From the NCBI RefSeq assembly GCF_000003605.2, contig NW_003112470.1, positions 178,609 through 201,621 on the forward strand: DNA of 23,013 nt, given 5' to 3'. Positions 9,938-20,059 of the stretch are shown here, one piece after another. This DNA comes from Saccoglossus kowalevskii. Taxonomy: Eukaryota; Hemichordata; Enteropneusta; Harrimaniidae. The position numbers and the translations under genes were made by a program. The notes under the pieces are model-generated. The model ran no database searches, was not told where the DNA came from, and saw nothing but the letters and a program-made list of their open reading frames with translations. The stretch's first letter is position 1, and the number at the start of each line of letters is the position of its first letter.

Positions 9938-10672
9938 ATGGGTTGCCTAGTGGCATTAATCAATGTTTGCCTAATGTGTGCAATTGGTATCTCAATGACT
10001 GTAAATATACGATCAGTGGAAGTTAGAAACCAACTCGCCCTTCGAAAACCAACATCATCCGATCCATTGCGTTACAGAGGCGAACTAGTTGGACTGAAAG
10101 CACAAGCGCTGAAGTCTCGAGGGAAAAGAAGCATTGGTCAAATTAACAGTGTAGAACCCGAGCTAAACAATAATACAGCTGATGAAGTTACAACACCTCG
10201 AATTACAACTGTTGCTGCTGATACTTACATAGCTGAGTTAAACGAAAATACTCTGCCGATTTGCTACACTGAGACAGGCGTACATGATTCGTGTTTTATT
10301 GACGGTATTCCTCAATGTGACAGACCTGTTAGCTTTCACAAGTATGGTTTCAACGCATATTGGATGTGTAACTGTAACCCACAATGTATTTACCTTGGTG
10401 ACTGTTGCGGCGATTTTATAGATGCTTGTATGCCGGACAATGCGACTATTGACCCACTTCCCTCCAACGCAATTAGAGACGGATTTGATTTCTTTCAAGA
10501 AACTTTGTCCCAGTGCCAAAAACTCTCTAAATATAATTCATTTTCCGTTATTACAAAATGTCCGATCGGTTATCCTCCAGAACGATCTAACAACAGAATA
10601 CAGACGTTTTGCGAAAATATGAATGATGGTAAGTCAGATATCAACCAATCGATCAATCAATCAATCAATCAA

Positions 10673-10730
<58 letters not shown>

Positions 10731-10731
10731 C

Positions 10732-10806
<75 letters not shown>

Positions 10807-13055
10807 TTTATTTATTTATAACAGATATTGAAGATCCACTGAGCATTCACTCGTTTCCAGTTACATACTCCACTGGGACAAAGACACTATTTTATCGTAA
10901 TCCTTACTGTGCTCTATGTCATGGTATTAATTTGGCGTCCGTGAAGATGTGGGAGATTAATTGGGAGTGTCATAGACTTTCAGATTCATTCAGAATGTAT
11001 CTTGCTGGAAATATTAACGTTTTGATGTTCTTAGTGTTACTTAAGAATGAAACTTACTGTGAGGTTAATATTTCCCCATCATTAACTGATTATATGGAGT
11101 CCCATTCGTGCCTCACGCATCTGGAGCATACGTGTGACCTTAACATAAGTCCATCTAATAATATAATCGAACGGTGTCACCAGTCCAGTTTGGCAGTAGT
11201 GCAGTATAACCAGAAGTATTACCATAATATTTACTGTGCTATGTGTAATGGTGCTACAGAGGAGGATATAGAGTGTGGATTTTCTTTAAATTTATATATG
11301 CTAGGAATGGGCCCCCAGACCGCTCCTATAAAAATACTATTTGCTTTGGATCTACATGGAAATATAGATGTTGTGATTGATATAAATTACAATCGCGATG
11401 TCTTTCACGATTCAAAGTCTTGCACTGACGGTAAAGTGTTTGACCTTGACACAATGTCTTGTACTGACTTACTCCACACACATAGTGAATATATAGACAA
11501 TTCAATATTAAGCATGTATAATGAGACAGTCATAGGAAGATTTTTCATTATATTTTATTTATGTGCCCAAAGCATCGACTCAAATGAAATGTTGTCGTTG
11601 TTGATAAGAAATACTTCTTCTTTTGTTAATTTGGAAATTGTTGAACGATTCCCTAATATTCAAATTGAAGAACACTCAATATATTTGAAGCACAATGGCA
11701 ATATGTATGCTTTGTTTTTGAATGCTTATGTTAGAAATCTAACCAACATATTAAATCTCGTAAACTCCACTGATTCGTTTTATACATCAGCGACGCTTGT
11801 ATCAATTAGATGGAACGAAACTTGTCCAGATGAAACATTAGAGATAGTCAGAATCGATCGCATGTCAGAAGTCGATTTATCAACCCAAACGCGTGATCAT
11901 TGGAATGCCACGCATCGTATAGTTATTGATATTATTAACACATTTTCATCAGAGCATTCATGCCTTAATGATTCTAAAGTGAATCTTTGGGAACTCGCAA
12001 TTGAAGAATGTCGGGAAATAAAACTCACATGTCCCGACAATTTAAATTTCACCCTAATATCCGAATCTGACTTTGATATAATTGGCGATTTGCTGTATCT
12101 ACATACCATTAAAGTTACTGTAGCTGCACCACATTTTAAGATAGATGTAACTGCTGGTATTGCGTATGCTTGTATTTCCTTTAATGATTTGTCACCGAGA
12201 TATAAATTTATGTTTAACTTTAATGCTAAACAAACTTTGGTCAGTACAATTGGTAGTTCACTGTCAATATTTTCATGTGTGATCACTTTTGTGACATTTT
12301 CTGTTTTTCGTAAGCTTCGAAATCTATCTAGTGGCATTGTTTTAAATTTAACTTTTGCGTTGATCGTGGCACAGTTACTTTTTATATCTGGGATTGATCA
12401 AACACAGTATGAAGTTGTCTGTAAAACTGTTTCAGTTGCTTCTCATTATTTCTGGTTAGCATGTTTTTTCTGGATGAATGTTTTATCTCTTGACCTGTAT
12501 CGCACATTCTCGCAGTCATTAGCCTTGGCATGCTCAGATCAAGGTAAAGTGAGACGCTTTATTTGTTACTGTATATATGCATGGGTATCGCCTGCCATTC
12601 TAGTGGGTGTGTGTATATTTCTTGAGCTGTGCGAATGTACCACATTTAGTCCTGCCTATGGAAAAGTATTGTGCTGGATAAATCAACCCATGATATTGTT
12701 TATTGCATTTGTACTACCATTATTTCTTATCATCATAAGTAATGTACTTTGTTATATAGGCATCCTTTCAAAATTTCACAGTAAGAATAGAGTAACTACG
12801 CACTCTAGAAATGCTAGACGCCAGCAAATCATTCTCAGCTTAAAGATGTCCTTATTAATGGGTTTTACTTGGGCATTAGGATTTATAGAGATTTTTACTG
12901 ATTCTGAAATTGTCTCATATCTATTTATTATTTGTAACAGTTTACATGGTGTTATAATATTTCTATCTCTCTGTTGTAACACTCGCACTTTGGCTGTTTA
13001 TAGAAATGCTATGAGTTCAGGTCAAACAACGTCCAGAAAACCAGCAAGTAATTAG
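9938..13055 (+). CDS. SMB-domain, class-B-type (Methuselah/adhesion-like) 7TM receptor, intact, two exons
   Basis: Exons are 9938-10628 and 10825-13055 (GTAAGT donor, ATAACAG acceptor, phase 1), giving 973 residues. Residues 1 to about 22 form a signal peptide. RGKR at 61-64 is a furin-type site. The last six cysteines of an SMB domain (C144, 146, 150, 156, 157, 164) have exactly the vitronectin spacing. Two Y-x-N-x-Y-C-A-x-C-x-G motifs follow at 254-264 and 363-373, in a large N-glycosylatable ectodomain. Seven membrane segments lie at about 702-725, 733-754, 766-787, 808-830, 851-877, 898-921 and 927-948. Class-B landmarks are C763 with C847 (in CWI), and TM6 K-M-S-L-L-M-G-F-T-W. No GPS cleavage motif is visible before TM1, so it is closer to Methuselah-like than to autoproteolysed adhesion receptors. 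It should sit in the plasma membrane. Ligand and G protein are unknown. I chose ATG 9938 because an in-frame ATG at 9797 would add a non-hydrophobic leader that indels disrupt in the paralogues. Confidence 0.88.
10629..10824 (+). other. Receptor intron (196 bp) composed mostly of microsatellite
   Basis: The donor is ATG|GTAAGT and the acceptor TTTATAACAG|ATATTG. The broken copy at 21563-21916 has the same intron at the same phase and position, without the microsatellite, which supports the splice call. The retained intron has no stop codon in the two relevant frames until it enters exon 2 in the exon-1 frame (TGA 10829-10831). Confidence 0.8.
10644..10805 (+). repeat. Compound microsatellite (AATC)n then (TTAC)n
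   Basis: AATC/ATCA units run to about 10671, then TTAC repeats continue to about 10805 with one visible interruption (TTCC near 10730). A TTAC repeat reads Leu-Leu-Thr-Tyr in all three forward frames and has no stop. It fills most of the receptor intron and explains the long Leu/Thr/Tyr tracts in naive translations. The homologous intron at 21.6 kb lacks the TTAC array and is instead C/A-rich. Confidence 0.95.
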
Positions 13056-13500
13056 TATATAACATAAATGAATACGATTACGGGGAATTATTATTTATTG
13101 TTTAGTCGTCAAGTCGACGAGCCGCCTTACTTCTCTCCAGATCATATGTCTGGTTGAACCGCATGTAATATATTCATAGGCATCTACTTACCTATACTAT
13201 TTTTATAACATTTTTTCTTTACAATACACAATTTGTTTTTTGTATCTGAAACATATTGATTGTTCTGCCATCAATTATAATAGACAAATTCAATTTCTCT
13301 GACTGTTTGCTTTGCGTTTTAGATATTTATTTGTATATTGCACAACTATTTCTCAAAATCGACGTAATTTAAAGATTGGAGTAAAAGCGAATCTTTATGT
13401 TGTAATCTCATTTCATATTTTATCAGGTCATTTGTGTATTTTATTAAATTGAAACGTAGTGTTGTTTGTACATTACGAATATATAGAAATTTATTCAAAA
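13056..13500 (+). other. Receptor 3' flank / probable 3' UTR, duplicated at 16850-17130
   Basis: The segment from TTGAACCGCATGTAAT (about 13153) through TTTTAGATATTTATTTGTAT (about 13317) to about 13450 aligns with 16843-17130. No perfect AATAAA is seen. An ATTAAA lies at 13443-13448 and could be the polyadenylation signal. From 13500 to 13680 the DNA is AT-rich with no feature. Confidence 0.5.
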
Positions 13501-13689
13501 CAAACAATACAGATTCTTCAATATCACCTTCAGATATATTAATGATGTAGTTTTCATCCTAATGGTGATATCCCATTGATATATCCAGTTGAACGTGAGA
13601 CTCATACTACAGAAACTGCTTTTGCTTATGTTCCTTGAATTTGCTTCTAAGTACGGGCTTTCTATCAGCCTATATGATAAGTGAAATGA

Positions 13690-14405
13690 TTTTAATTTTA
13701 ATCAATTTTCCACACTTTACAGCAATATCCCACTTTCTCCTAACTATTACACAACTCCCTCGCTATTGCATTGTTCAGCCAAGCATATTAATCACCTAAT
13801 TTGCATGATAATTAGCTAATTTTTAGCTGTTCTATGAATGTCCTACTGATATATACAGAGCCTCTCATTGGATTTTGATGATTTGCTTAGTTTTGTGAAC
13901 AAAATCTGTGCCTATTGATTACCTAATTTGCTTAATGATTAGTCAATTCCGGCTTTTACACTGGTATCACAAGTACTAATCATTACATTTCCAAGACACT
14001 TAGTACATAGATGCCCCAAGACAATGCAGAATCTTGATTAGTTTTGGGCTAAAGTCTGTGCATATTAATTTCTTAATTTGCATAATTAACCAATTTTCAG
14101 CTTTTACACTCAAGTACCAATTAGCCCATTTCAATGAAACATGGCACAGTAATACTCTAGGACAATGCACAGAACTGACTAGTTTTGAGTTAAAATGTTC
14201 ATATTAATTCCCTAATTAGCATAATAATTCATATTTTTTTCATTCTAATCAAATTACAAGGAAACCTTGTACATATATGGTATGTGAGAGGCTCTGATAG
14301 TTTTACACGCAAATCTGTTCATACTAATTACATGATTTGCATAATTAGTCAGTTTTCAGTTTTTCCATCAATACCTTATTATTATTAGGACAATATTTAC
14401 ATGAG
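13690..14405. repeat. Diverged satellite array, unit about 120-150 bp
   Basis: Five clear unit starts, each like CATATTAATTACCTAATTTG followed by CATAATTAGTCAATTTT, occur at about 13784, 13911, 14061, 14200 and 14320. A weaker unit precedes them from about 13690. Each unit also carries CAGCTTTTACAC-like, GACAATGC-like and TAGTTTTG-like blocks in the same order. Most units contain the octamer ATTTGCAT or a close variant. Units are strongly diverged, so the array is old. It lies between the live receptor and the next copy. Confidence 0.75.
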
Positions 14406-14559
14406 TGGGTGGATGACAAAATACTAAATCGCTATGTACACACTTCACCCATTGCTACATAGATGATTGTGTTGTGTTAACCATTTCTTATGCCGACGAG
14501 TCTTTTATATACATGGTAACATAGTTTTGATTTTACATGTCAGTGGTAACTATATAACA

Positions 14560-15600
14560 ATTACGCAATGTAGGATGTGAATTCAAGTCTGTATTCATAG
14601 TAAATAATTATAGAATCACCATGGGAACATATCGCATGCATATTGTTAATGTACCTTCGATGATGGCGAGGTTCAGCCCAATGTCTTTGAATTTTGCATA
14701 TATAACAATATCAACTATTTAACTATAGAAAGTTGCATGTTGTAAAGGACAAAATTTTGTATTATCACAAACCTGTCTTTTCAAGGTTGACTTTAACGCT
14801 TACTTGATATGTTAATTGTACATTTCCGAGGTGAATATATGGATGCTTGTATGCCCAAATATACTACATTGTCACCCATATTTTCAAAACAAAATCGAAT
14901 AACACTTATTTTCACAGCGCTAACAATACTACTTTTAGAATTTTACATATTGTCAATTCACACATACTAATTTCATCCCGCCAATACAATGTTTTCTTCT
15001 CCCGCAACAATTTTAAATTGCTATAATTTTACCGACTTCTGAAATACGATTGGGAACATGCCGCATTTATTCATGCATCCACGCTTAATGTCAATATATA
15101 TTGGGTGTTTAGTAAGCTTCAGGCCAATATATTTGTTTTCACTAGAGAATATTTAACTCTGCTGACTTGCATACTGGAATAAGAATCTATTAGCTTTATA
15201 GTGATGCCATAGTGCAATTGTATCTTTTTATGTAATTGTTCACCCCGGGGAAGTGCGGATGTGCGACTTATTTATGGCGATGTGAGAAGTAATGTAATCG
15301 TATACAATTATCTATTGAAGTGTTCCGACGTGAAATAGTGTTGTCTCCACGAACCAAATATACGTTACTCTATAGCTGATATGCATATTACGAACGTGAA
15401 GTTTCGTTTATTTACAGTCAATTTGTCATGCAAGTACTTGGTACTTTGATCTTATATACTAACCACGTTGCGGCATATAACCATGGACATTCTAAAAGCC
15501 GTTTGTCAATTCAAATCAACCGTGATACAATTATAAATAAAAACAGCATTTAAACAGGCATGTCGAATATATTGCATAAAGCTATATAAGCAACAATTTC
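14560..15600 (+). repeat. 5' flank of the second receptor copy, with TATA
   Basis: The block aligns with 9200-9740 and with flank A 2940-3640, and carries TATATAAG at about 15583-15590, about 75 bp before the lost start codon. Landmarks are ATCACAAACCTG, GTACATTTCCGAGG, GACTTCTGAAAT, TAGTAAGCTTCAGGCCAA, and CAATTATCTATTGAA. It contains no ORF. Confidence 0.65.
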
Positions 15601-15659
15601 ACGTGTATTTTCAGTTTTTACGTTTCCGCACATTGTGAGAATTTGAGCAGTGCTTGAAC

Positions 15660-16850
15660 TTGGGTTTCTTGGTGGCATTAATAAACGTTTTACTAATGTG
15701 TGAAGTTGGTATCACAATGACAGTACATATACGATCAATGGAAGATCTCATTCGATCCATCACGTCACAGAAACGAAAAAAGTACCAGCCCTGAAAATAA
15801 CAGTGGGGAACACGAACTATTTAAGGATGAAGTTACAACACTCCGAATTACAACTGTTGCTGATACTTTCGCAACCGAGTTAAGCGACGAAACTTCTCAA
15901 TGTGACAGTTATATATACATAAACATAACATCTTACAAAAATATTGCTCATATTAAAATTACATTACGATATAATATAGAGTAATTTTTTATGAAAATAT
16001 TCAAATTGTCTTTCAAATATTTTAGGAATTACAGTGAGTTACTTTATTTTGAACTGGCATGGAATTTCAGGGCTAGGCCGCACTGTGACAATTATGTGAA
16101 ATATAATTGATTTTGGAATTACTTTATGAAAGTGGGAAGAAAATCCGATAATGATTTTTTTTATTATAAATGATTTATTTAAATATTCAGCGGTTATGCT
16201 TGTTATTATATATGTGAGGACTGATTTATTGCAGTTATTCACAATTACAAAGTGATAGCCAGTCTAGCTGATTGAACATATTCTCTCTGTGTAACATTTT
16301 GTATTATTAAGTATTATTCTTGCCTCGCTGTTTTGAGGAATTTGTAATTTATTAAGATTGATTCTATTTGCATTGTCAAAGATGTAATCAAAGTAGTCAA
16401 ATAATGAAACAGAATGAAACAATTAAACATGGTCACTAAACAATTCATATGTAGACAGTATCGAATAAGCCGAATAACACCAATTCTTCATGAATTATAT
16501 TCGGCATTATTTTAATATGTTCTTGATGAGAAATGAAATATTGATGTCAATTAATTACATGCAACTTTTTAATTCGACTTTATTTTGTTATAGTAAGAAC
16601 CACTCAACATTTACTCATTTACAATTACATGCTCTACAGAAACGATGGCACTATTCTATCGCAATCCATGTTTTTTCTATATGCCATGGCATTAAACTGG
16701 AGTCCGTAAACATGTAGAAGATTAATTGGGAGTGTCTTAAACTTTCCGATTCAGCCAGAATGTGCCGTTCTGGCAATATTAGCGCTTAAGAAAGAAAACT
16801 GGCGGTGCAGGTAATATTTCCCTGTCATTAACTGATCGAACCACATGTAA
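15660..16850 (+). pseudogene. SMB-7TM receptor pseudogene, internally deleted
   Basis: Exon-1 homology runs from 15660 (TTG in place of the ATG) through signal-peptide and linker coding sequence to about 15925, with several internal deletions. The SMB domain is missing. Exon-2 homology begins after TTATAG at about 16594 and covers about the first 250 bp, including a degraded first YCALC motif. At CATTAACTGAT (about 16840) it jumps straight to the 3' flank (CGAACCACATGTAAT), removing about 2.06 kb relative to the live gene, including all seven membrane segments. Stops and frameshifts are frequent. It cannot encode a receptor. Confidence 0.8.
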
Positions 16851-17180
16851 TTTATTATTTGTAGGCAAATATTGCGCTACACTATAGAACATTATATTCC
16901 ATACAATATACAACATTGTTTTTGCTTTTTACATAGTCCTGCTATCAATTAAATACTAAATTCAATTTCTCAAACTGTTTTGTTTTGCTATTTTAGATAT
17001 TTATTTGTATGTTGCTCAACTATTTCTCTAAATCGGCGTACTTTGAAGATTTGAGTGAATGTGAATATTTAAGCTTTAAGCTCATTTTTTATTTATCAAG
17101 TCATTGGTGTATTTTATTAAATTGACAGGTAATGCTGTATTACTTTTAGAACAAATCAAGCACGTCAATAAAATAAATAA
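16850..17180 (+). repeat. 3' flank of the second receptor copy
   Basis: Aligns with 13153-13450 downstream of the live gene. Shared landmarks are ATTTTAGATATTTATTTGTA, TTGC(T/A)CAACTATTTCTC, and GTGTATTTTATTAAATTGA. It shows that the duplicated unit extends at least 400 bp past the stop codon. 17180-17430 holds no recognisable feature. Confidence 0.65.
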
Positions 17181-17429
17181 ATTTTCCCTCATATGTTTTT
17201 GTGATCGATGTTGTTTCTTTAAAATAAGTGGATGAGTGGAACACAGATCATACTCAATTATTTTGATGATTTGGGATGTATTTTGGCAACTAACATAATA
17301 TTTTTGTGGGTGAATGAGAAAATATAATTCCCTAAACCTTGACTTATCTCCTATTTTTCACCACTTCTACTGACGACGACACTGATATAGCGAATCTGAA
17401 GTATATAAGTGTATAAGTGGTATGCGTAA

Positions 17430-17480
17430 GACTCGGGCATGCCCGTAGCCAGGGTGGTCGGGGTTCAAAGCTTCTAGTCT
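17430..17480. other. GC-rich patch with a GGGCATGCCC palindrome
   Basis: A short GC-rich stretch in AT-rich DNA begins with CGGGCATGCCCG and continues with GTAGCCAGGGTGGTCGGGGT. It lies just upstream of the orphan receptor fragment and may be the edge of an interspersed repeat. No family is assigned. Confidence 0.3.
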
Positions 17481-17520
17481 AAAAACAACGTTCGCATTAG
17501 CAATGGGGTTCACAAAATAT

Positions 17521-17766
17521 GCATGAATACAACTGATGAGTTTACAAAATCTTTAATTACAACAGATACTTACACAGCTGAGTTATCCTACTCCGTCCAT
17601 TTCCGAATTAGGCGTGCATGATTCATGTTTTATTTGGCAGGATTCTGCAATGTGACAGGCCTGTTAGTTTCCTATGTATGGTTTCAATACGAAATGTTCG
17701 ATCTGCTTTCCTTTAGGACAATCTGACAACAGAACCCAACTTTTGTGCAAAAAAAAATAGATGGCG
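17521..17766 (+). pseudogene. Orphan fragment of receptor exon 1 (fourth copy)
   Basis: It aligns with the second half of receptor exon 1: the acidic/Thr linker (…CTGATGAG-TTTAC), GGCGTGCATGATTCATGTTTTA, the CAATGTGACAGGCCTGTTAG segment, then a large deletion through the SMB core, and finally the AACAGA-cysteine region up to a donor-like GCG|GTGAGT at 17767. It overlaps in content with the copy at 15660-15925, so it is a separate copy and not its displaced half. No start, SMB core or exon 2 is found nearby. Confidence 0.7.
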
Positions 17767-17935
17767 GTGAGTAATAAGTAAATCAATGAAGCAACCAACC
17801 AACGAACCAAATAACACACCCATCAATCCAGACACGCCTAGCAGCAGCAACCCATGCATCCCAAACACCACTCACAAACAAACCTTTACTCAAACACCTA
17901 ACCAGCCAACCATAATCAATCAAAAATTAACAACG
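17767..17935 (+). other. Intron remnant of the orphan copy, C/A-rich low complexity
   Basis: After the GTGAGT donor the plus strand becomes strongly C/A-rich with CCAA and CAAC runs (CAACCAACCAACGAACCAAA). The intron of the 21.6-kb copy has a similar C/A bias (about 21590-21740), and the live intron starts with AACCAATC units. No exon 2 follows. 17940-18380 has no supported gene; its 67-codon minus-strand ORF at 18065-18268 shows no motif. Confidence 0.45.
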
Positions 17936-18390
17936 GTATCTTGCGCATAGGACGCCATGAATGACGTGAACCATATTTTATTAGGTATGCAAAATGTATG
18001 CTTGGTGGAGTTCCCGTCACCGGTAGTATTGCCCGCACCTGCATTGGTTCACTGGACACGGACATCAACACACGCCATCGAAAATAAGAGTAAGAGGTGG
18101 GGTTATGAAATAACGCGCTGCAGACACCACAGCTAGAGGGACAACAACATTCCTAATCGTCACATATACCAGTGATATTTGAATAATAGCACATGTTTGT
18201 GAGGGCACATAGCGATTTGTTGCCTGTCCAATTGGATGGTGGTCATAACCATAATACTGAAGATGCAAGAGCCTAATATATCACCCACACCCGCTCTCCT
18301 ACAAACTAACAACACTATTTGAAGCATGCAGCAGTATTTTACGTATTATAACTCATTACCCAATATCATACATACATACAATGTTTTCAG

Positions 18391-18509
18391 GAAAGATCCC
18401 GGATGCTACGTTTCAGTGGCGGTTTCGCCCTGAGAGAGGCTACTTTCGTAGAAGTGCAATACGAGTATGTGCCGCCCGATTGAGATGTCATTTTACGTTG
18501 TTGAGCTGA
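18391..18509 (+). other. GC-richer segment, possible exon, strand unresolved
   Basis: The sequence follows an acceptor-like ACAATGTTTTCAG. One frame is open for 30 codons (18391-18483, ending …EYVPPD) and another for 38 codons (18393-18509, Arg-rich). A minus-strand ORF with its own ATG covers 18491-18387 (34 codons, Ser-rich). Because several frames are open, coding status cannot be decided by eye. Base composition clearly differs from the surrounding AT-rich DNA. A 51-codon plus-strand ORF at 18687-18842 lies just downstream and is also unassigned. Confidence 0.2.
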
Positions 18510-18913
18510 GTGTTTTTTATTTCACGTCCAATGTCTCGTATCTTCATGGAAGATGTCATTCCTTAATAATGCGCTTAAGTCATGTAGGTCACTGAAAAGA
18601 CTTTTGTTGTGGGTATATTAATAGAAAAAAATGGTGTTCAGAACTTAAGGCGGAAGTAGCCTCTCGGGCTTATTACATGGCCAGACATGTATCATCTAGA
18701 TCGTAATTGTTCCGGTTTAAATGTGTGGTTGATTGCCGAAGCCCTAACCAGCAGGAATTATTTGAGGGAAATGAGTGTGATGGGCTTCTACGATTGTCGC
18801 AATGTTTGTCAATGGAACAGAAAATACAAATGCAAATTTTGAATTTCTTCGGCAAAAAGTATTTATTTGAATACACCTAGACTATTTTCGCCCGATCGTC
18901 AACGAAAAATCAC

Positions 18914-19066
18914 CTGTCTCCAGGACAAACGACCGGAAAAAGTCACCGGTGTTCGGTCGAACCGGGGGGGGGGCATCATAGACGATCTTCGTTGCAATGA
19001 TAAACTTAACGAAAAGCCATGTTTTTCCCGATCCTTTTCATCGCTAACATCGGTATAATCCGCCAT
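18914..19066 (-). CDS. Possible first coding exon on the minus strand (unknown protein)
   Basis: Read on the minus strand, a strong start context (AAAATGGCGG) at 19066 opens 51 codons that end exactly at a good donor, GGAGACAG|GTGAT (exon end 18914, phase 0). The peptide begins M-A-D-Y-T-D-V-S-D-E-K-D, is charged at first, then Ser/Leu-rich, then has M-M-P-P-P-R-F-D-R-T-P. The composition is more even than in nearby chance ORFs. A run of 10 C on this strand codes the Pro tract. Later exons would lie at lower coordinates and I could not identify them. I do not recognise the family. The overlapping plus-strand ORF 18867-19058 is treated as its shadow. Confidence 0.3.
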
Positions 19067-19069
19067 TTT

Positions 19070-20055
19070 ATTTGAGTGTGTTTGTGACATAATTACATCT
19101 CTTGCGTATAACACGTAATACATCACGATAATTAAATACACAATTGCGTCTCTCGTTTCTTATAATACGATCCAAACGCCTGTATTATAAAATTGCTTTA
19201 TGTTTGACCTCGTAATTTCACTATCAAAGCTTACTGTCCATGTCCATAATTTGGTGTGAATGCCAGTTCATTGAACTCAAAACAAATTGACAAGTGATGT
19301 GATCTGAGTTGACTCGCTTGCCAATAGAAACGTTTTTCAATCGGTCAAATCGTTGCACAACAAGTTATCTACTACATTACAACCATGTGTCTATATCAAT
19401 CTAAATGGTCACTGTAAAATTGTTTAAATAATTTTTCATTCGCTAATTCTTGCCCATAGTTATTAGCTTGATCTCGAAACACGATCTCACGGATAGTGTT
19501 TACTCGTACACATCATCAATGACTATAATTATTATAAGACTGTGGTTCAATATAAAGATCTTAAATTTTCATATCGAGAAGCAGAGGATGAGACAACGAT
19601 ATTTTTTTCAAATATACGATATGTCTTTAAAAGACCTGAACATTGACACTCAAACTATATACTGGATATATGTTTCATAACTATATATGTTTATTTATTA
19701 TTTGGCAGTGAATAATATACATTTACATTAATTTGCTGCGTGGGTTAACACTGGTTCAAACGATATTTTTATTATTATCATTATGTTATAATGCGAATAT
19801 TAGGATTAAGAACAACCGATTTTATATAATACTATAATTATAATCTCAGAAACGATCCTACACTATCATCACATGGTTTATATACCCGATTATGTAAAAA
19901 TACGTCATTTGTAATATTGACAATGTGCATATATGGCAGATGTAGATTTGCAGTAAATAGAAGTCAAACGTAAATTCTTGTATGCCCAATCTCACAAACA
20001 CGGGCGGACAAATTCTAAATGAAATTAGATTTTTTATAACAGGCTTCGTTGCAGT
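19070..20055. other. AT-rich DNA, no supported gene
   Basis: Two short ORFs (19450-19680 plus, 19858-20064 minus) have Ile/Tyr/Met-heavy translations with no motif and are not called. If the minus-strand exon at 18914-19066 is real, its promoter would lie at the left edge of this stretch. Confidence 0.5.
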
Positions 20056-20059
20056 GGAA

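Noticed and set aside
10623-10824. Translation of the TTAC array as a Leu-Leu-Thr-Tyr repeat protein N-terminal to exon 2
   Set aside because: Good GT-AG sites bound the array, and the paralogue has an intron in the same place and phase without the repeat.
11897-12337. 146-codon minus-strand ORF inside receptor exon 2
   Set aside because: It is the antisense shadow of the receptor's ectodomain and TM1 coding sequence; no independent motif.
13690-14405. CRISPR-like array
   Set aside because: Units are diverged along their whole length, without identical short repeats and unique spacers, and the DNA is eukaryotic.
16490-16717. 75-codon plus-strand ORF
   Set aside because: It spans intron remnant and frameshifted exon-2 sequence of the deleted receptor copy, so it is pseudogene sequence.
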